Assembly: GCF_042477335.2 (NCBI RefSeq)
Contig: NC_091247.1
Location: forward strand, 7,028,501-7,092,500
Length of the DNA stretch: 64,000 bases
Origin: Ovis canadensis
Taxonomy: Eukaryota; Chordata; Mammalia; Artiodactyla; Bovidae
Reading direction: 5' to 3'
Shown here piece by piece: positions 10,641 to 21,009 of this stretch. The position numbers and the translations under genes were made by a program. The notes under the pieces were generated by a model. It saw nothing but the letters and a program-made list of their open reading frames with translations. It did not search any database and was not told the DNA's origin. How positions within the stretch are numbered: position 1 is the first letter of the stretch; every line of letters begins with the position of its first letter.

Positions 10641-11117
10641 ATTCAGTGAGCTCCCGGGGAACAGCGTAGGGGGTAATAAAGGGGCCACCCCAGGCCCAGC
10701 TCCCCGCTCCCTCCGTGTCCCCCCGGGCGCCGCTCCCCGCCCCCGGGGCCCGGCCGCCGAGGGCGATGCGTGCAGGGCGCGGCGGCGGCGCGGGCCCAGG
10801 CGCCCAGTTCAGCGGAAAGGAATGTCTTGCTCGGCGGGGGAGGCCGCGGGCCCCCGAGGCCGTGTAAACCCGGCCGCCCTCCCTGGGCCTCATTTACTGC
10901 GGCCCTAAAGCCGGGCTCGTTCCGCCAGCCGGGCTGCTCGCTGGGTCGGCGGCATGACTCACCCCCGCGCTCCGCCGCCTGCTCCCACGCCCCCACCCCC
11001 GGCCCCTCCCGGCCGCCGCCAGCAGACCCTCTGACAACGTGGGCCAAAGTCGGGGAGGGTCTCCCCGTGGGGGTGCGCGCGGCCCCGCCGCCGGAGCCCG
11101 CCGCCCCGCCCGCACCC

Positions 11118-11340
11118 GTTGCGGCGCCCCCTCCCCTCTCCCCCTCCCCCTCTTCCTCCTCTCCCCTCCCCGGGCCGCCCGCCCGTTCCCTCCCCTCCCC
11201 CGCTCCATAACTCAAAAGCTTGTCAAGCTGGTTCCAGACTCCTGGCGCCGGGCTCCGCTCCAGGAAAGAAAAAAAGGAAAAAGAAAAAGGGAAAAAACCG
11301 GCGCGAGGGAACGAGAGGGAGAGAGAGGGAGAGAAAAAGG
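11118..11340. repeat. Polypyrimidine-to-polypurine switch
   Basis: A C/T tract (about 11127-11205, 'cccctctccccctccccc'-like) is followed after 60 bp by an A/G tract (about 11261-11340, 'gaaagaaaaaaaggaaaaag'-like). Such mirror-type tracts can form triplex DNA. Inside a CpG island they may affect nucleosomes or transcription (inference). Confidence 0.7.
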
Positions 11341-11439
11341 CCCGTGGAGCCACACTGCGCCCCGGGCCCCGTCCCCCTGCCCCCACCAACCCTGCTGGGG
11401 AACCCCGCACCCCGGGGGGCAGAGGGCGCGCGCGCAACA

Positions 11440-11475
11440 CTGATCAATTATTTATGGGCGAATCAATTATTCAGC
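11440..11475. promoter_or_regulatory. 19-bp-spaced ATCAATTATT pair plus E-box
   Basis: ATCAATTATT occurs at 11443-11452 and again at 11462-11471. The two copies are separated by TTATGGGCGA-type sequence and followed by the E-box CAGCTG. TCAATTA is a homeodomain core and TTTATGG resembles a posterior HOX/CDX site. Both are seen directly; binding is inference. Confidence 0.5.
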
Positions 11476-11620
11476 TGCCCCGGGAAGGGGAGGGCGGGGT
11501 AAGGCCGAGGAGCTGGAGGGCGGCTGCGGAGACCACCCCGCCTGACTGAGGTCGCGGCTCTCCCGCTGGGCCTCGGGGGGTCGGGAGGCGTCCCCACGCC
11601 GGGGGTCCTGTTGTGAGAAA

Positions 11621-11865
11621 ACTGCCTCGGGGTGGGCTCCAGGAGGAGCGCGGGGGAATCCGCGGAAACAACAGAGACAACTCAGAAACATCCCAATTAG
11701 ACCGGGAGGCCGGGGGTTGGAAAGAGCTGACTGGGGGTTGGGGGTGGCGTGGGAAGAGCCTGGCTGCGAATTCTTGCCTTTCTGACTTCATTCGTTCCCT
11801 TCTCTTTTGCGAGCTCACTAGGGTCCACTGTGCCCAGAGCCAAAGATGGCCGGTGGTAGAAGAGG
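11621..11865. promoter_or_regulatory. Candidate conserved block with SOX- and homeodomain-like sites
   Basis: At 11664-11701 the sequence 'cggaaacaacagagacaac' and then 'cccaattag' combines SOX-like AACAAC/GACAAC with a CAATTAG homeodomain core. It follows the CpG island and lacks repeat similarity. I cannot test conservation. Confidence 0.3.
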
Positions 11866-12160
11866 GTTAAGAGCAGGAATTTGGAGTCAGTTCCGTTCAG
11901 TCGCTCTGTCTTGTCTTTTTCGTGGCGCTTTGTGACCCCGTGGACTGCGGCGCGGCCAGGCTCCCCTGGAGTTAGAGCTGGGTCCAGTTCTTGGTCCGTA
12001 CTGTGTTCTCCCCGGCTCTAATAGGCAAGGGACTTGCCCTCTCTGAGCCTCCACTCCGTCATCTGCTGGATGGAGAAGAGCAGAAAGAGAACTTGAAAGA
12101 CGTGGGTGTGAGGATTCAGTAAAATGGGGCACTTGGGCAAGGCCTGGCACCTAGTGGGGT
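11866..12160 (+). mobile_element. MIR split by a Bov-A insertion
   Basis: MIR begins with 'gttaagagcaggaatttgg' and resumes after the insertion with 'gagttagagctgggtccag', 'cttgccctctctgagcctcc' and 'aaggcctggcacctagtg'. Reading across the break restores MIR order, proving that the SINE arrived later. Confidence 0.85.
11891..11967 (-). mobile_element. Short Bov-A SINE inside MIR
   Basis: Minus-strand Bov-A/BovB 3' piece ('ttcagtcgctctgtcttgtc', 'gaccccgtggactgcgg'). The flanking 8-mers GGAGTCAG (11883-11890) and GGAGTTAG (11968-11975) are a target-site duplication with one mismatch. Confidence 0.85.
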
Positions 12161-12236
12161 GTAGGAGGGGAGATTCTTTCCTCACTTTGAGGGGAACATG
12201 CCAAGGCCCCCAATATCCTTCCCTCTCCCCTGCCCC

Positions 12237-12482
12237 CCAACTCTGGGCTGTGTGTCAGTCGCTCAGTCGTGTCCGACTCTTTGTGACCTCATGGACTGCA
12301 GCTCTCTAGGCTCCTCTGTCCATGGAATTCTTCAGAAGAGAATACTGGAGTGGGTTGCCATGCCCTCCTCCAGGGGGTCTTCCCAGTCCAGGGATTGAAC
12401 CCAGGTCTCCCTCATCGCAGGCGTATTCCTTACCAACTGAGCCACCAGGGAAGCCCATGGCCCCTCCCCACCAACTCTGGGC
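12237..12482 (-). mobile_element. Bov-tA SINE with 12-bp TSD
   Basis: Full-length minus-strand Bov-tA: Bov-A part on the left ('cagtcgctcagtcgtgtcc') and tRNA-like head on the right ('aactgagccaccagggaag'). It is flanked by CCAACTCTGGGC at 12237-12248 and 12471-12482. Confidence 0.95.
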
Positions 12483-12955
12483 GCTGGATAACCTGGATCT
12501 TCCCTTGGCTTCAGACATTTGAAAGTCATTATCAAAACCAAGTCAACCCCAAGGTCTCTGTCCAGGGCTCTCACCTCTGGCAGGCTTCTCACTGCCTGGC
12601 CCTTCAAAGGCTAGTGCCTAAGGCAGCCAGAGGGGTCAATGTGAGCCTCAGTTGGATCTTCTTGGACCCCACATCCTTCCCTCCTCCGCAGCCTCCTCGT
12701 CTCCCCACGTCCTTCATCCTCCTCCCAGCCTTCTCCTCCCTGCTTCCCATCCACTGAAGAGGTTTTGAGCTCTGAGGCCCTGGGGGCCGAGGCTTGTCAG
12801 AATAGAAGTGGGTGCAGCTCTCGAGAAGGTCCTGGCCTCCCAGGACACACTGTTCAGAGCACCAGTATATTCTTCCAGAGCTCAGGAACTAAGCAGGCTT
12901 CTGTTTCCAGACTCAGGCTTGCCAAGGGGTTTACTGTCTTCTCACCAAATCTTAT
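12483..12955. other. Single-copy non-coding DNA
   Basis: No gene is recognised. The C/T-rich stretch at 12667-12755 is low complexity. Confidence 0.5.
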
Positions 12956-13124
12956 TGTTGTTTTTCAGTCTCTCAGTCCTGTCCAACTCTTTGCAGCCCC
13001 ATGGACTGCAGCACACCAGGCTTCTCCGTCCTTCAGTATCTCCCAGAGTTTGCTCACATTCATGTCCGTTGAGTCAGTGATGCTATCTAACCATCTCATC
13101 CTCTCCCACCCTCTTCTCCAAATC
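12956..13124 (-). mobile_element. BovB LINE 3' fragment
   Basis: Minus-strand BovB terminus ('ttgtttttcagtctctcagt', 'tccgttgagtcagtgatgct'), truncated after about 165 bp. Confidence 0.9.
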
Positions 13125-13279
13125 TTACAACAGCTGTGTGAGGTGAACCTGTGCAGATCCAGGATTCCTGGGGCCTGAAGTTTTTACCATCTTGGGGACC
13201 CTCTTTAAGAAAAATAATGCAGTTATGAATACACTGTTAAGCCCAGAGCCTTGACAGGAGTCCCTGAACCTGAAGCTTC

Positions 13280-13435
13280 ATTATCTTCTGGTAAATCGCC
13301 GCTGAAGGTGGGGGACATAATTATTCCTTTGCAGAGGTGGAAAGAAAGCTTTAGAGAGGGGAGTCGCTGGCCCAAGGTCACAGAGCTGGACAGAATGCAG
13401 CTGGGGTTCCAGCCCAGGTCTTACTCCACGGGCAA
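13280..13435 (-). mobile_element. MIR fragment
   Basis: 'cccaaggtcacagagctgg' and 'gttccagcccaggtcttac' are in minus-strand MIR order. Confidence 0.65.
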
Positions 13436-13877
13436 CACCCTGAACTGCCTCAGTGCATATACCACCCACCACCTCACCTACTCCGTGCCATACCTGTGCC
13501 CACATGGCTCCAGCCCAGGCAAGGTCAAGGAGAGCAGCCCTTTCCTCCAAGCCAGCCTGTGCCCTCCTTCCCAAGGCCTTCACGCCCCAGCACTCCAGGC
13601 TAGGAGACTTTCTGTCTTATGACAACAACCACACAGTACCAGGAGGTAGATCTCTTCTGACCTTTCAGTACCCACAGCTATTCCTGCTCATTCCAGAACC
13701 CAGGCTCCTCAAATGACCCCAAGGGAATGCCCCCTGTTAGGTGGTGAGCTCCCAGGGGCAGGGGCTGCCTCTGTCTTGTTTGGCAAAGCATTTTCAGCTC
13801 TCAGCACAGGGCAGGTATGAGCAAATCATTAAAATACATTTAGAAGTAACACCTATTCCCAGTTTCAGGAGGGGATG
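13436..13877 (+). mobile_element. Ancient L2-like 3' remnant in non-coding DNA
   Basis: 'ggtggtgagctcccagggg' followed by 'caggggctgcctctgtcttg' and 'ctcagcacagggcaggtatg' (about 13740-13820) resembles the L2 3' end. The part before it is single-copy DNA with no gene. Confidence 0.45.
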
Positions 13878-14022
13878 GGATGTTAGGGGCATTGTTAAAC
13901 TGCAGATACCTGGGTCCCTCCAGACCTGTTGAATCAGGCTCTCTGAACGTAGGGCCTGGGACTCTGCATTTTAGAACTCCCTCAGGTACATCCCAAGCTC
14001 AGCAAAGTTTGAGACACCCAAA
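13878..14022 (+). mobile_element. MER5A-like hAT DNA transposon
   Basis: 'cctgttgaatcaggctctct', 'gggactctgcattttagaac' and 'agcaaagtttgagacaccc' match the MER5A non-autonomous hAT-Charlie element in order. The name is from recognition. Confidence 0.7.
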
Positions 14023-14061
14023 ACATTATGTGTCGAGCAAGTGCCTCTCACAAAGGGGACC

Positions 14062-14295
14062 CATCACACCTGGTGGTGGTTTAGTCACCAAGTCATGTCT
14101 TACTCTTGCTACCCCATGGACTGTAAACTGCCAGGTTTCTCTGTCCATGGGGTCTTCCAGGCAAGAGTACTTGAGTGGATCGCCATTTCCTTCTCCAGGG
14201 AGTCTTCCTGACCCTGGGATCAAACCCAGGTCTCCTGCGTTGCAGGCAGATTATTTACCCACTGAGCTACCGGAGAAGCCCTTCATCACACCTAG
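14062..14295 (-). mobile_element. Bov-tA SINE with TSD
   Basis: Full-length minus-strand Bov-tA. It is flanked by CATCACACCTGG (14062-14073) and CATCACACCTAG (14284-14295), one mismatch. Confidence 0.93.
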
Positions 14296-14349
14296 TTCTG
14301 GCCAATTTTACCAGTGTACCAAGGTCACCTTCAAGCTGAGAGCTAATTG

Positions 14350-14525
14350 TTTCTAATACTTATTAAGGATTAGTGGTGTCCTGGGACTGGATCTGAGGTT
14401 TCAGATAGCTGACCTGACTGGATACTCACAAAAACTCTTTAAGAGGTAGAGACAATTATTGTCCCCATTTTATAGATGGAGAAACTGAGGCCAGGTGAGG
14501 CACAGTAACTTGTAGACAGACAAAG
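14350..14525 (-). mobile_element. MIR
   Basis: 'gtccccattttatagatgg' followed by 'agaaactgaggccaggtgag' and the upstream 'aaaaactctttaagaggtag' are a minus-strand MIR core. Confidence 0.75.
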
Positions 14526-14532
14526 AAAGAAA

Positions 14533-14648
14533 GAAAGTAAAGTTGTTCAGTCGTGTTTGACTCTTTGCAACCCCATGGATGGTAGCCTGCCCGGCTTCTC
14601 CATCCATAGGATTTTCCAGGCAAGAATACTGGAGTGGGTTGCCATTTC
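14533..14648 (-). mobile_element. Partial Bov-A SINE
   Basis: Minus-strand Bov-A ('gttgttcagtcgtgtttgac' to 'actggagtgggttgccattt') lacking the tRNA-like head. Confidence 0.9.
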
Positions 14649-15765
14649 AAGGCACTGGGGAACAAAGGGGTTGAAACAGGAGGAGAGCTGTCTGCAGGAC
14701 CACTGGCCTCAGCAGTGTAACTGACAAGGGTCTCCATAGATAATAGTGTATAGTCACTGCCTGTGAATAGCTTGGAAAAATGTACAGTCACTACAGGGAC
14801 CTCAGGCTAAGATGTGCAAAAAATTAGGTGACAGACCCCAAAGAAATCTAATCAAGTAAGCCTCTTCTTCCTGGTTATCTTTGGAGTCAGTGTTCTGGGG
14901 AATGCGTGTTTGCGGAAGGATTTGATGTGTTTGCTTCAGGCAAATCTTTGCCTTTTCTCTGCCTGCTGTTCTGGTACAAAGGGAAATGGCCAGGCCAACA
15001 AGAGGAGAGGACCTGGGCTGGTGGTGAGCAGGCAGGCTGGCACTGCTGGCCAGCGTGGCTCTCTTAGCTATCTGCAGGACTCTATCACCTGATCCCCTGA
15101 GCCAGAGCTGTGTGCAAACACAGCCTCTTTTCTGCTCCACTAGTGTGATCAAGGCACTGGGGAGGCATCCGTTGGGGAGGAGATGATTTACTGGCCTCTG
15201 TTCCTGGTGCCTGAGGGACTAGTTGGGGCAGAGGGTGTGGACTTACTCTGAGAAGACCCAGAAGGCAGAACTAGGGGAGGTCACCCAGAGAGGTGTTTAG
15301 CCTCACAAGGTAAACTGTCTAATTGTCAGGGTAGCCTTGTAGGTAGTGAGTATCCTACCTGGGGAGGTATTCAAGGACAGATAGGGTGTGTCTGTGTGTA
15401 TACAGAGCCATGACTCAGGAAAAGGGTCGGCTGAGGCAACTTTGAGAGCTTTTTCCATACCGAGACTGGGAATTTCCATTCTTAATGTAGTTGACCAGCC
15501 CAAGTGAAGCTGATGGGAAAAATTAACACAGAGAGAAGGTGACCACAGGTTACAGTGCCCAGACTGGGAACCCACATGGCCCTGAAGAGGCACCCAAGGG
15601 ACATGGAACCAAGCCCACAGCCCTTGGCCTTCCAACAAAACTGCCATTGCTTAGCATTTGGACATGCTGCTTTCTCTTGCAGTCATCTGTAAATGCTCAT
15701 TAGCCCTTCATGATAGTGATCAATAATACTATTAGTGATAACCAACAATCAATAATCATAATATC
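14649..15765. other. Single-copy non-coding DNA
   Basis: About 1.1 kb without recognisable repeats. No gene is supported: the frames at 14802-15152 and 15303-15647 (minus) lack family resemblance and do not begin in a plausible context. It is AT-richer than the surrounding DNA. Confidence 0.5.
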
Positions 15766-15925
15766 CATAGCATGAACTGAGTACTTACTGAGGCAGGCAC
15801 TATATGTTTAAACCCATGTAACTGACATGACAATCCTATGAACGATGTCCTTACTTTTACTATCATTCCTATTTAACAGATGAGGACACTGAGTCTCAGA
15901 GAACTGACATGTGACCCAGACTCAG
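15766..15925 (-). mobile_element. MIR
   Basis: 'gagtacttactgaggcaggc', 'cctatttaacagatgagg' and 'acactgagtctcagagaac' form a clear minus-strand MIR. Confidence 0.8.
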
Positions 15926-16034
15926 AGCCATGCTGCCATCCGTCTGTGGGGCTACTTCTACCCTCAGTGGCAGGGACCCTGGCCACTTCCCACCCCAGGG
16001 TTACAGAGCAGCAGAAACTGGCATGGGAATAGGG

Positions 16035-16125
16035 AGATGGGAACCATCTTCTCCAACTCCCTCATTTTACACCAAGGGAAACAGGTGCCAGAGAGGGGAA
16101 GAGATGTCTCAGTGTCCTCATCAAG
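16035..16125 (-). mobile_element. MIR core fragment
   Basis: 'ctcattttacaccaaggg' followed by 'aaacaggtgccagagagggg' is minus-strand MIR core. Confidence 0.6.
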
Positions 16126-16320
16126 TCCAAGGGCTGCTGGTTTCCTGGGTGGGTCCCCCACGTGGGCTTCTCCCGTGCACTCCCACATCCTAGTCCTCTT
16201 TCACAGTGATATTTTAAAAGTTATTAATGGTCGCATATTTGTAAGAAAACATTGTTAAAGAAATGAGAAGACCTGCCACGTGTGAAGCAGTTAAACTGTG
16301 TGCAGAGATTGTTTGCTTGC
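16126..16320. other. Short single-copy interval
   Basis: No gene or repeat can be called. It includes an AT-rich stretch, 'ttaaaagttattaatgg'. Confidence 0.4.
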
Positions 16321-16425
16321 CTATAATGGGGATAATAACAATGCTTCCCCACTGACCTCACAGGAGGGGGTCACAGTTAAAGGTGACAATGAATGTAAAG
16401 CAGCTGTTTTATAAACTAGGAGGAC
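16321..16425 (+). mobile_element. MIR 3' fragment
   Basis: 'ataatggggataataacaat' followed by 'gacctcacaggagggggtc' and 'gaatgtaaagcagct' matches the plus-strand MIR 3' half. Confidence 0.65.
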
Positions 16426-17975
16426 ACCGCCACGGTGATCATCTTTGGATGTTGGGCATAGAGATTAGAAGTAAGTGCTGCAGCCCCTATCAGGAAAACT
16501 GACCAGCATTCAGGGCCCAGTGCCATCAGGTCTCCCAGTGTTAGATCCTCCCTGGAAAGCATCCCATTCATTTATTCATCCATCTGCCTGGAAATCATGT
16601 ATTGAGCACCTGCTGTGTGCAGCAGTATGTCCAGCCCAGCAGCTTGAGCCCAGGCTCCAGGTCAACTCCTCCCCGTCCTGGGTTCAGATCTCAGCTTCAT
16701 CACCCTCCAGCAGACATGGACCTCCCTCTGGGAGCCTCTGTGTCTCCTGGTAGGATGCTGTCTGGCTGCTCTAGCAGAACCCAGGGGACAGCAGCTCACG
16801 GAGAGAAGGGCAGACTCCCTTCTCAGGTCAGTTTAGGCAGCTCTGTGCTGGGAGCTGGTCTGGGGCCTAGGCACTTTTTGTCTCTCTCTTTCCATAGGGA
16901 ATTGCCTCCATCCAAAAGGTGGAAGATGGCCACCACTTTCCCCTTGCAATTCTTTCCTGTGTTGGGAGGACCCAGGAGGTGGAGACTGCTCCTCCTCTTT
17001 CGGGGAGAGCTGGACAGCGCTTGGATCACCTCTCTCACATCGCATTGGCCAGAACTGACCACATGACTGGCCTTAGTTGCAAGGGATACTGGGAAATGTA
17101 GTACTTAGCCTGGCAGCCATGTGCCTCATTAAAGCCCTGGAGAGGGGGTTTCTATTACTAAAGGCGTGATGGCAGAATGGGTACTGGGCAGCAGCCAGCA
17201 GCCTCTGCCATGTAGGATTCAGGGAGGTACTTTGGGGAAGCACCCAACACAGGCCCAGGTATGTGGCTGGTGCTCAGGAAATGTGCACTCAGAAATGCAG
17301 GGACCTACTTAGACCCAAGCCCTGGGAACTGCTCTGGCTGTTAGGTGGGGGCCTCCACCCCGTGCCCTGCATCCTCTAGGTGATGGGGAGGTGCACTTAG
17401 AGACAGCAGTCCTCCACCCAACCCCTCAGGACTCCCAGCCCAGCCTGGGGAGGATCTCAGGTCTCCTCTCTCCCTTCAAAGGAAAAACAGGAAAGCAGCC
17501 TAGTCTTCAGGGCTTGGGGACATGGAGAGATGGGTGACACTGGGGCCTTTGCAGCTCTGCCTCCACGGAGCATGGCAGCCTCTGCCAACCCAGGGCTCAA
17601 GGTTGGGGTTCTCATTTGCCGCGCTCAGGCTCTCAAACACTGGGCAGAAGCCCTGGCAGGCATCTTTGTTCCACACCCTCTGAATGCAGCACCAGCACCA
17701 GGCTTGAGCTCAGAGAGACGTTCCCTCCCTGAATATTCCCCTCCGGACACGAAGCCTTTCTCAGCCTAAGGAGGACTGGTGGGTGACACAGGAAGCGGGA
17801 ACACCACCTCCCGAGGCACTGTGTCCCCATGGGTCCAGCGCACCCCTAGCCACGTTGCAGGAGGCTCTCTTCTTCAGAGGCTGGGTTTAGGCTCAGGAGC
17901 TGAGACACCCCCCGAGCCAGCCCGCATCAGACAGACAGTGGTTCTGCTTCTTAGCAGCTGCATGAGCTGATCTTT
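16426..17975. other. Single-copy non-coding DNA with old repeat traces
   Basis: No gene is supported. At 16575-16640 ('gtattgagcacctgctgtg') and 17047-17100 ('gggatactgggaaatgtag') are traces of widespread old mammalian repeats that I do not name. The rest is ordinary GC-rich sequence with short overlapping frames. Confidence 0.5.
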
Positions 17976-18095
17976 CCAATTACAACGATGATGATAAAGG
18001 CACCGGTTGCTCCATGTTATTGTAAAGATTTGTAAAATAATCCATGCAAGGTGCTTGTGGAGAGGAAGAGCTCAATGAAGAGTGTCTGTTCAGAC
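17976..18095 (+). mobile_element. MIR 3' fragment
   Basis: 'attgtaaagatttgtaaaat' and 'tgcaaggtgcttgtgg' followed by 'gagctcaatgaagagtg' resemble the MIR 3' region. Confidence 0.5.
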
Positions 18096-18099
18096 CAGG

Positions 18100-18440
18100 A
18101 TGATGACTGTTATTTTCTTCCATCCATTCCACCCCCTTTGCCTGCCCGCCACCTGTCTACATCTCCCTGCCATCGACGCCCTCCTATCCCACCGTCTGCA
18201 CGCTAAGCCTTCTCTGAGGCCCCCAGACTGGGCAGGTCCCCTGCATCCGCTGGCTTTGCATTGCAGCTTTCTCCTTCCCAGTACTTTCCAGAACGTGATG
18301 AATTCATTCTGGGTGGAACACTGCCCTCCTGACCCAGAGTCCTGAGCCAGCAGAGACTGTGCCTATTTCAATCATTGGCATAGCCCTGGTGCCTGACACA
18401 GGGTGTGGTGGAGCCTAGTGAATGCTCTCCGAATGAATGA
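18100..18440 (+). mobile_element. Ancient L2-like 3' end
   Basis: 'agccagcagagactgtgcc' through 'gcctagtgaatgctctcc' to 'gaatgaatgaatgagg' is typical of L2 3' termini. Confidence 0.55.
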
Positions 18441-18534
18441 ATGAGGAAATGAATCAATGGTTGCATGAGTGATGAGGGCATTTTGCCATCTGCCTGAGAA
18501 TGTATATTTAAGAGCAGAGTTCAGGGACTCAGAA

Positions 18535-19072
18535 AGACTAATTTTAATGTCAGCTCACTCATTGACTTGCTGGTGACTTAGAACAAGATCCTGCTTATTT
18601 TTTATTTTTTCCATGCCCACCTCCTCCCTGCTTCTTTTTTTTTAAATGTATTTATATATTTTATTTTTAGCTGCATTGGTTCTTTGTTGCTTTGCGCGGG
18701 CTTTCTCTAGTTGCAGCAAGCTACTTATCTTTGCGGTGTGCGGGCTTCTCATTGCTTTGGCTTCCCTCGTTGTGGAGTGCTGGCCCTAGAGCATGGGCTC
18801 AGTAATTGTGGCTCAAGGGGCTTAGTTGCTCTGCGGCATGTGGAATCTTCCTGGACCAGGGATTGAACTCATGTCCCCTGCATTAGCAGGCAGATTCTTT
18901 ACCACTTGCCCCTACTTCTTCTTGAGTTTTAGTTTCCTCCTCTAGAAACTAACAACGCATCATAAAGTTGGTGAGGAGTCACTGGAGATCATGGGGAAAC
19001 ACTGCAGAGATACTGAGCTCCCAGTGCACAATAACTGCTTAGTAAGCACTGATTGTAATAATTATTCTTTTT
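18535..19072 (+). mobile_element. MIR split by a CHR-1-type SINE
   Basis: The left MIR half ('cattgacttgctggtgactt', 18562-18581) and right half ('tagtttcctcctctagaaac' at 18931, 'cttagtaagcactgattg') rejoin in consensus order across the SINE at 18637-18909. Confidence 0.7.
18626..18920 (-). mobile_element. CHR-1-type SINE with TSD
   Basis: Minus-strand long CHR form: 'ggttctttgttgctttgcgc', 'ctttctctagttgcagcaag', 'ggattgaactcatgtcccct'. It is flanked by CCCTGCTTCTT (18626-18636) and CCCTACTTCTT (18910-18920). Confidence 0.85.
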
Positions 19073-19089
19073 CCTTTGTGTTTTCTCAA

Positions 19090-19276
19090 AGTGTGAAAGT
19101 GAAAGTCGTTCAGTCGTGTCTGACCCTTTGCGACCCCATGGACTATACAGTCCATGGAATTCTCTAGGCCAGAATACTGGAGTGGGTAGCCTATCCCTCC
19201 TCCAGTGGATCTTCCCGACCCAGGAATTGAACCGGGGCCTCCTGCATTGCAGGCGGATTCTTTACCAACTGAGCTG
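19090..19276 (-). mobile_element. Bov-tA SINE
   Basis: Minus-strand Bov-tA with a small internal deletion after 'gaccccatggactatacag'. The tRNA-like head 'taccaactgagctg' is at the right. Confidence 0.92.
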
Positions 19277-19298
19277 TAGATGATGTACAATACTATAT

Positions 19299-20072
19299 AA
19301 GTTCAGTTCAGTCGCTCAGTCGTGTCCAACTCTTTGCGACCCCATGAATCGCAGCACGCCAGGCCTCCCTGTCCGTCACCAACTCCCAGAGTTCACTCAG
19401 ATTCACTTCCATCGAGTCAGTGATGCCATCCAGCCATCTCATCCTCGGTCATCCCCTTCTCCTCCTGCCCCCAATCCCTCCCAGCATCAGAGTCTTTTCC
19501 AATGAGTCAACTCTTCTCATCAGGTGGCCAAAGTACTGGAGTTTCAGCTTTAGCATCATTCCTTCCAAAGAAATCCCAGGGCTGATCTCCTTTAGAATGG
19601 ACTGGTTGGATCTCCTTGCAGTCCAAGGGACTCTCAAGAGTCTTCTCCAACACCATAGTTCAAAAGCGTCAATTCTTCGGTGCTCAGCCTTCTTCACAGT
19701 CCAACTCTCACATCCATACATGACCACAGGAAAAACCATAGACTTGACTAGATGGACCTTAGTCGGCAAAGTAATGTCTCTGCTTTTGAATATGCTATCT
19801 AGGTTGGTCATAACTTTTCTTCCAAGGAGTAAGCGTCTTTTAATTTCATGGGTGCAATCACCATCTGCAGTGATTTTGGAGCCCCCCAAAATAAAGTCTG
19901 ACGCTGTTTCCACTGTTTCCCCATCTATTTCCCATGAAGTGATGCGACCGGATGCCATGATCTTCGTTTTCTGAATGTTGAGCTTTAAGCCAACTTTTTC
20001 ACTCTCCACTTTCACTTTCATCAAGAGGCTCTTTAGTTCCTCTTCACTTTCTGCCATAAGGGTGGTGTCGCA
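19299..20072 (-). mobile_element. BovB LINE with ORF2 C-terminal frame
   Basis: About 770 bp of BovB in reverse orientation. The minus frame 20081-19449 is open for 210 codons. It covers the part of ORF2 just after the reverse-transcriptase catalytic YADD: DTTLMAESEEELKSLL, then the C-terminal [20 protein letters not shown] and [16 protein letters not shown] motifs. The element is truncated exactly at the YADD region, so no catalytic core remains. It cannot be an active enzyme. Confidence 0.95.
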
Positions 20073-21009
20073 GGTGTCCAACGTAGTGATTCACAATTTT
20101 TAAAGGGTATGCTCCATTTATAGTTATTATAAAATATCAACTAGTCATGATGATTATCAATATTCTCCTTGAAACAACCAGTGGAGCTTGCTCTGCATTT
20201 TTATGTCGGAGTTCCCTGGACTGACCCACTCTCCTTCACTACTGGAAAGCTCAGGAGCAGCTGACAAAAGCTTTCCTTCATTCATCCATGCACTCAGTGC
20301 TCTGGCAAACACTTTCTGGGTGTTCTCCAAGTGCTGGGTTCAGAGCTGGTTGCTGGTTTGGGGAGTAGAAAGGAGGGTACTGCAGGAGAAGAAAACCATC
20401 AGGTTCATCCTCTGGGCAACAGGAAGTGGCTGAGACCCTATGTCCACATCCTGTCACCCTCACCCCGCCCATGGCCGGTCCATCTGTGTCCTTTTCCTGT
20501 GCCTCTTTCATCCTGGCCTGGGGAGGGGGCTCTGCACCCCCACCCACCAGCAGCCATTTCCTGCCCTTCTGTCATCTGCTTCCTTTGATCCTTTTGTCAA
20601 GAGACTCTTAGAAGCCTCTGAGCTGGTGGCAACCCTGGCAACCTCTTCTCCTGGGTTGGAGACCCCCGCAGAGGTTGGAGCCACGTGGGCTTCTCTTGGG
20701 ACGCCACCCTGGGAGGCAGATGGTTTCTGGCCTCATTCATTCATTCACTCACTCAGCATTCATCACTCATTCACAAGCTCCAGCCTGTGAGGGGCCCACA
20801 CGGTGTAAAAGACAGCCCTGGTCCCTGCCCTCATGGAGCTCCCAGCCCAAGGGATGACCGCCTATCCCATACGGAGGGGATTCTGAAGGGCGATGGATGT
20901 GCATCGCTGATAAGAAAACAGGCCTCCAAACACGGGCCTAGGGTCTTCACCTGGCACGAGCCCCCTCGCCCAGCTCAGAAGCTCAGCTGATGCTCTTTTC
21001 CTTTGACTG
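20073..21009. other. Non-coding DNA with an old repeat trace
   Basis: No gene is seen. 20705-20850 ('cattcattcattcactcac' to 'ccctgccctcatggagctcc') belongs to a widespread old mammalian repeat family left unnamed here. Confidence 0.5.

Larger units (their letters stand above)
10641..11620. promoter_or_regulatory. CpG island
   Basis: About 0.9 kb of CpG-dense DNA with GC boxes, a TEAD-like GGAATGT (10819-10825), an AP-1-like ATGACTCA near 10954, and an AT-rich homeodomain-type segment at its right edge (11440-11475). It is a strong candidate for a promoter or CpG-island-type developmental enhancer. No exon, Kozak start or splice donor could be matched to a known gene. The 265-codon minus frame is G/R/P-rich and composition driven. 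Confidence 0.75.

Noticed and set aside
10643-11440. 265-codon minus-strand frame in the CpG island
   Set aside because: Gly/Arg/Pro-rich composition, overlapped by equally long plus-strand frames, no domain and no splice structure. It is typical of GC-rich DNA.
19449-20081. 210-codon frame as a host gene
   Set aside because: It is the C-terminal part of BovB ORF2, listed as a transposon remnant.
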